Shown: in pieces, positions 60,628-64,000 of the stretch
How positions within the stretch are numbered: position 1 is the first letter of the stretch
Layout: every line of letters starts with the position of its first letter
Assembly: GCF_005146945.1 (NCBI RefSeq)
Contig: NZ_SWMS01000019.1
Span: forward strand, 1 to 64,000
Origin: Prauserella endophytica
Lineage (GTDB): Bacteria > Actinomycetota > Actinomycetes > Mycobacteriales > Pseudonocardiaceae
Length of the DNA stretch: 64,000 nt
Direction of reading: 5' to 3'
Notes under the pieces: model-generated
Databases searched by the model: none
Told to the model about the DNA's origin: nothing
What the model saw: only the letters and a program-made list of their open reading frames with translations
Made by a program: the position numbers and the translations under genes

Positions 60628-61289
60628 GACATCCCCCCGCCGTTTTCCAGAAACGGATTCGTGGCCCGCTCGCGGCCGATGGTCGTGGTGGGTCCGTGCC
60701 CCGGAAGGACGACGGTGTCGTCGGGGTAGGTCAGCAGGGTACGCAGCGAGCTGGCGATCTCCCTGGCGTCGCCGCCGGGCAGGTCGGTGCGGCCGATGGA
60801 GCCCGCGAACAGTGTGTCGCCGGTGAGCGCGAGCTGCCCGCCCTCGTCACTGTCGAGCCGGAACACGGCTGAGCCGGGGGTGTGCCCCGGTGTGTGGCCG
60901 GTGGTGATCCGCAGCCCGGCCAGCTCGAGCGGGCCGTCGCCGAGTTCCCGGACGTCGCGCGGTTCGGTGAGGCTGACGGAGCCGAACGCGGCGGCGAGCT
61001 CCGGGCCGAGCCCCTTCAGCGGATCGGAGAGCAGCACGCGGTCCTCGGGCCGGATCCACACCGGGATGCCGTGCGCGTCGGCGATCTCGGCTGCCGAGTA
61101 CACGTGGTCGAAGTGCCCGTGCGTGGCGAGCACGGCCGCCGGGGTGAGCCGGTACTCCCGCAGCGCGGCGTCGACACCCTCGCGTGCGCCCTCGCCGGGG
61201 TCCACGATCACACAGCCGTGACCGGCGTCGGCGGCCAGCAGGTAGCAGTTCGCCTGGAACGCGCCGGCCGGGAACCCGACGACGAGCAC
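60624..61289 (-). CDS. MBL-fold metallo-hydrolase (glyoxalase II-like)
   Basis: About 221 aa. The HxHxDH metal motif is ATHGHFDHVYSA. Further ligands are His in TTGHTPGHTPGSAVF, Asp in LALTGDTLFAGSIGRTD, and His in VLPGHGPTTTIG. It may hydrolyse thioesters such as lactoylglutathione analogues, but actinomycetes use mycothiol. The GTG (VLVVGFPAGAF) 8 nt after GGAGG is chosen because homologues begin there. It is the Rv2581c counterpart next to a cyclophilin gene. Confidence 0.9.
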   Translation of the reverse strand: MLVVGFPAGAFQANCYLLAADAGHGCVIVDPGEGAREGVDAALREYRLTPAAVLATHGHFDHVYSAAEIADAHGIPVWIRPEDRVLLSDPLKGLGPELAAAFGSVSLTEPRDVRELGDGPLELAGLRITTGHTPGHTPGSAVFRLDSDEGGQLALTGDTLFAGSIGRTDLPGGDAREIASSLRTLLTYPDDTVVLPGHGPTTTIGRERATNPFLENGGGMS

Positions 61290-61415
61290 GAAATCCACCT
61301 CCGCGTTTGGGATCTGCCCCACCCTAGCCGCCCCTGTACAGGGTCCTCACAGACAGTGCCCATAGACTGCCGCCTACTGCCAGGCGGGTGACATCGAGAA
61401 GATCTGGGAGGGCAG

Positions 61416-62267
61416 GTGGCGACCAACCAGCAGCGCCGCGAGGCCGCGAAGCGCAAGCTCGAGCGGCAGCTCGTCCGCAGGGCCGAGCGGGCGAAGCGAC
61501 GCAAGATCATCGGCGTCGGCGTGACCGTCGGCGTGGTGGTGGTCGTGGCGGGCCTCATCGTGGTGCTCTCCACCCAGGGTGGTGACAACGCCGCCGGTGA
61601 GCAGCCGAACGAGTCGCCGTCACCGGCGCCGTCGTCCGAGCAGATCGACATCCCCACCCAGCGCGTGCAGCCCGCCGCCAGGCCGGAGCCGCTGCCCAAC
61701 CCGACCAACTGCGAGTACCCGGCCTCCGGGGAGCCCGCGAAGCCGGTGAACCCGCCGAACGGCCAGAACGTCTCCTCGCAGGGCACGGTGAACGTGACAC
61801 TGCAGAGCACGGTCGGCGACATCCCGCTGACGCTCGACCGCGCGCTCGCGCCGTGCACGGTGAACAGTTTCGTCAGCCTGGCCGAGCAGGGCTTCTACAC
61901 CGACACCTCGTGCCACCGCATCGGCACCACCGGCCTGCAGATGCTGCAGTGCGGCGACCCGACCGGCAGCGGCAGCGGTGGCCCCGGCTACGGCTTCGCC
62001 GACGAGACGTTCCAGCAGCTGAAGTACGGCCGCGGCATCCTCGCGATGGCCAACTCCGGCCCGGACACCAACGGCAGCCAGTTCTTCATGGTCTTCGGCG
62101 AGGCGCCGCTCTCCCCCGACTACACCGTGTTCGGGACGATCTCCGACGAAGGACTCGAGGTCATCGACGAGGTCGCGCGCGGAGGCCACGACGGCGCGTT
62201 CGAGCCGAGCCCCGGCGGCGGCAAGCCCAACACCGAGGTGAAGTTCACCGGCGTCACCGTCGGTTGA
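61416..62267 (+). CDS. Membrane-anchored cyclophilin-type peptidyl-prolyl isomerase
   Basis: 283 aa. A basic N-terminus (AAKRKLERQLVRRAERAKRR) and one transmembrane helix (GVTVGVVVVVAGLIVVLS) are followed by a Ser/Pro linker and the isomerase domain. Its motifs are CHRIGTTGLQMLQCGDPTGS, GYGFADETFQ, LAMANSGPDTNGSQFF and DYTVFGTISDEG. It probably folds exported proteins. The GTG start follows GGGAGGG. Its stop overlaps the next gene (TGATG). Confidence 0.92.
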   Translation: MATNQQRREAAKRKLERQLVRRAERAKRRKIIGVGVTVGVVVVVAGLIVVLSTQGGDNAAGEQPNESPSPAPSSEQIDIPTQRVQPAARPEPLPNPTNCEYPASGEPAKPVNPPNGQNVSSQGTVNVTLQSTVGDIPLTLDRALAPCTVNSFVSLAEQGFYTDTSCHRIGTTGLQMLQCGDPTGSGSGGPGYGFADETFQQLKYGRGILAMANSGPDTNGSQFFMVFGEAPLSPDYTVFGTISDEGLEVIDEVARGGHDGAFEPSPGGGKPNTEVKFTGVTVG

Positions 62268-63058
62268 TGCTGCTCGCGCACGTCAACGGAGCCCCGGCGA
62301 CGGCGGAGCAGCTCGCCGTCCCCGCGGTGGTCAACTACGGCCACTTCACCTCGCTGCAGGTGCGCGACGGGCACACCCGTGGCCTCGAGTTGCACCTGCG
62401 CCGGCTCTCCGAAGGCACCAGGGTGCTGTTCGGCAGCGAACTCGACATCGCGCTGGTGCGGGAGTACCTGCGCCGCGCGGTCGACGGCGCCGGCGCCGTC
62501 ACCGCCAGGGTCACGCTCTTCTCCCTCGCGGCCCCCGGCGGGCGGGTCGAGCCGGTGGACCCGGACGTGCTGGTGACCCTGCGGGCGCCGAGCGTCGCGT
62601 CCACCGCGCCGGTGCGGTTGCGCTCGGTGCGCTACCAGCGCCCGCTGCCGGAGGTGAAGCACGTCGGCACGTTCGGACTGCTGCACCACACCCGGGAGGC
62701 GAGGCTCGCGGGCTATGACGACGCGCTGTTCGTCGACGCCGGGGGCAACGTGTCCGAGGCCTCGATCTGGAACGCCGGGTTCTTCGACGGCGACACCGTG
62801 GTGTGGCCGCAGGCTCGACAACTGAGCGGCACGATGCGGCTGCTGCTCGAACGGGGTCTCGCGGCACTGGGCGTCGCGAGCGTCACCCGCCCGCTGCCGC
62901 TGGAGCGGGCGCGCGCCCAGCGCAGCGCATTCCTGTGCAACTCCGGCAACCCCGGCCAGCCCGTGTCGGCCATCGACGACGCGGAGCTGTCGGTGGACCC
63001 CGAGCTCACCGCGCTGCTGCGGCGCGCCTACGAGGGCAACCCGCTGGAGCGGATCTAG
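62267..63058 (+). CDS. Class IV aminotransferase-fold protein
   Basis: About 263 aa. PLP fold type IV, related to branched-chain aminotransferase and aminodeoxychorismate lyase. The Lys for PLP is in VKHVGTFGLLHHTREARLAG, the phosphate-binding region in VSEASIWNAGFFDGD, and the C-terminal CNSGNPGQPVSAIDD is also conserved. Which reaction it performs is unknown. It is translationally coupled to the cyclophilin gene by TGATG. Confidence 0.82.
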   Translation: MLLAHVNGAPATAEQLAVPAVVNYGHFTSLQVRDGHTRGLELHLRRLSEGTRVLFGSELDIALVREYLRRAVDGAGAVTARVTLFSLAAPGGRVEPVDPDVLVTLRAPSVASTAPVRLRSVRYQRPLPEVKHVGTFGLLHHTREARLAGYDDALFVDAGGNVSEASIWNAGFFDGDTVVWPQARQLSGTMRLLLERGLAALGVASVTRPLPLERARAQRSAFLCNSGNPGQPVSAIDDAELSVDPELTALLRRAYEGNPLERI

Positions 63059-63077
63059 TGCCCTCCGGCGGAGAGCC

Positions 63078-63906
63078 CTAGCGGCCCAGGAACCCGGTCA
63101 GGGCCACGGTCAGCTCGACCGGACTGTCCTCGTGGACGAGGTGTCCCGCCCCGGGCAGGACCTCCAGCCGGGCACCGGGGACCAGGGCGGCGAGCTCCCG
63201 CCCTCTCGCGGCGGGGACCCACGCGTCGTCGGCACCCCAGCACACCAGTACGGGCAGGTCGATCGTGGCGTAGCGGTCCCGCATCGCGGTGGTGTACTCC
63301 GCGTCGGCCGTGCGCTGGGCGAGCTGCCGGTAGAACGCGCTGCCCTTCGTCGCCGAGCCACGGTGCGACGAGAGCATCCAGCACGTCCGGCCGCAGCTCC
63401 CGCGCGGCGGCCGAGCGGACGTACTCCCGCACGAGCGCGCGGTGCAACGCCGGGGGCAGCCGCTCGAACACGCCCGCGTGCTCGCCCGCCAGGCGGGAGA
63501 ACGGGCTCCCCCACGGCCCCAGCGCGACCGCGTCGACGAGCGCGAGGCTGCGATAGGGCGCACCGTGCAGCAGGTGCGCGTCCAGCGCCACGGCCCCGCC
63601 CGAGTCGTGGGCGACGACGTCGGGCTCGGCGAGGCCCCAGTGCTCCAGCAGGTCCCGGAACACCTCGCCCAGCGCGGCGAGCGAGAGGTCCTGGCCGTCG
63701 AACTTCTCCGAGGAGCCGTACCCCGGCATGTCCCAGACGTGGACGCGGCGGCCCGTCAACGCGCGGGCGAAGCCACGCCAGACGTACGACGAGAACGGCG
63801 TGCCGTGCAGGAGTACCACGGGCTCGCCGCTCGGATCGCCGAAACGGTCCCAGCGCACGGTGCCGAGCCGGCTGCGCCAGGACTCACGCAGGTGCCACGC
63901 GTTCAT
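63078..63906 (-). pseudogene. Alpha/beta hydrolase with Asp nucleophile, broken by a frameshift
   Basis: The first ~185 residues (LLHGTPFSSYVWRGFARAL, DMPGYGSSEKFDGQDL, VVAHDSGGAVAL) are in one frame and the final third (FYRQLAQRTADAEYTTAMR, LPVLVCWGADDAWVP, LPGAGHLVHEDSP) in another. The shift lies near 63340-63352. One extra base, for instance in the GGG of GAAGGGCAG, would explain it. The elbow HDSGG puts Asp at the nucleophile position, as in epoxide hydrolases and haloalkane dehalogenases, and Asp and His of the triad are in the downstream frame. It is either a sequencing error or a true inactivation. Confidence 0.75.
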
Positions 63907-64000
63907 CCCGCTCCCGTTCCGCTTGTCCCACCGGGCACGTCGCGTCGGTGGCGCAGCACTTCCGGTCGCACAGCCTGCACAGGTACTGGGCGTTGCCCAC
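63884..64000 (-). CDS. Cys-rich protein C-terminus, truncated by the window edge
   Basis: 39 codons ending in TGA at 63884 read YLCRLCDRKCCATDATCPVG and then QAERERDERVAPA. Five cysteines in about 20 residues suggest a small metal-binding motif. It overlaps the start of the hydrolase by 23 bp. The gene may extend beyond the window or start at a GTG at its very edge. No function is assigned. Confidence 0.45.
   Translation of the reverse strand: MGNAQYLCRLCDRKCCATDATCPVGQAERERDERVAPA

Overview
This 64-kb window is very GC-rich chromosomal DNA from an actinomycete. The best guess is a Pseudonocardiales relative (Saccharomonospora, Amycolatopsis or Prauserella type), although the genus cannot be fixed from sequence reading alone. 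The clues are a PriA without helicase motifs, an actinobacterial integration host factor (mIHF), BldD with an intact c-di-GMP signature, many GTG starts, 4-nt start/stop overlaps, and a gene order close to Mycobacterium and Streptomyces: pyrR-pyrB-pyrC-orf-carA-carB-pyrF, mihF-gmk-rpoZ-coaBC-metK-priA, bldD-nusB-efp-pepQ, aroC-aroK-aroB-aroQ, and aroE-mltG-ruvX-alaS.

Layout. 0.2-8.4 kb (minus strand): pyrF, mihF, gmk, rpoZ, coaBC, metK, an acyltransferase and priA. 8.5-16.2 kb: a tightly overlapped pyrimidine operon (pyrR, pyrB, pyrC, a membrane protein, carA, carB) with a PyrR-type RNA hairpin beside the pyrR ribosome binding site. 16.4-17.0 kb: bldD, divergent, behind a compound BldD-like operator. 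17.0-25.9 kb: nusB, efp, pepQ, a small membrane protein, a secreted glycosidase-like lipoprotein, the shikimate genes aroQ/B/K/C and a prepilin peptidase.

26.0-36.3 kb is accessory in character. It holds a tandem-repeat array, a SigL/RslA-like sigma/anti-sigma operon divergent from a Rieske lipoprotein (with matched promoter elements on both strands), a compact GlcNAc/glucose-type PTS (EIIA, EIIB, EIIC, HPr and a DasR-like regulator with a dre-like operator), a phosphoribosyltransferase/hydrolase pair, a beta-lactamase-fold enzyme, a 2-hydroxyacid dehydrogenase and a secreted endonuclease/phosphatase-fold protein. It separates the prepilin peptidase from aroE, which are adjacent in M. tuberculosis as I recall.

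36.3-51.7 kb returns to conserved content: aroE, mltG, ruvX, alaS, two small envelope proteins, a dehydrogenase, rarA, an SGNH hydrolase, a kinase-fold phosphotransferase, aspS, and a radical SAM gene (Rv2578c-like). The last is interrupted by an intein inside its Fe-S cysteine motif and sits under a perfect SOS box. 52-58 kb is a catabolic cluster: aldehyde dehydrogenase, IclR regulator, ThDP decarboxylase, solute:sodium symporter and DUF485 protein. Three related 15-bp dyads lie at its three control regions. 58-64 kb: a YibE/F protein, two small proteins, a metallo-hydrolase, a cyclophilin, a class IV aminotransferase and a frameshifted alpha/beta hydrolase.

No rRNA, tRNA, CRISPR array, insertion sequence or phage was recognised. 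The main points for follow-up are the paired SigL-type promoters, the SOS-controlled intein-bearing radical SAM gene, the IclR dyads, and two repeat arrays sharing one core at the 3' ends of the priA and rslA-like genes.
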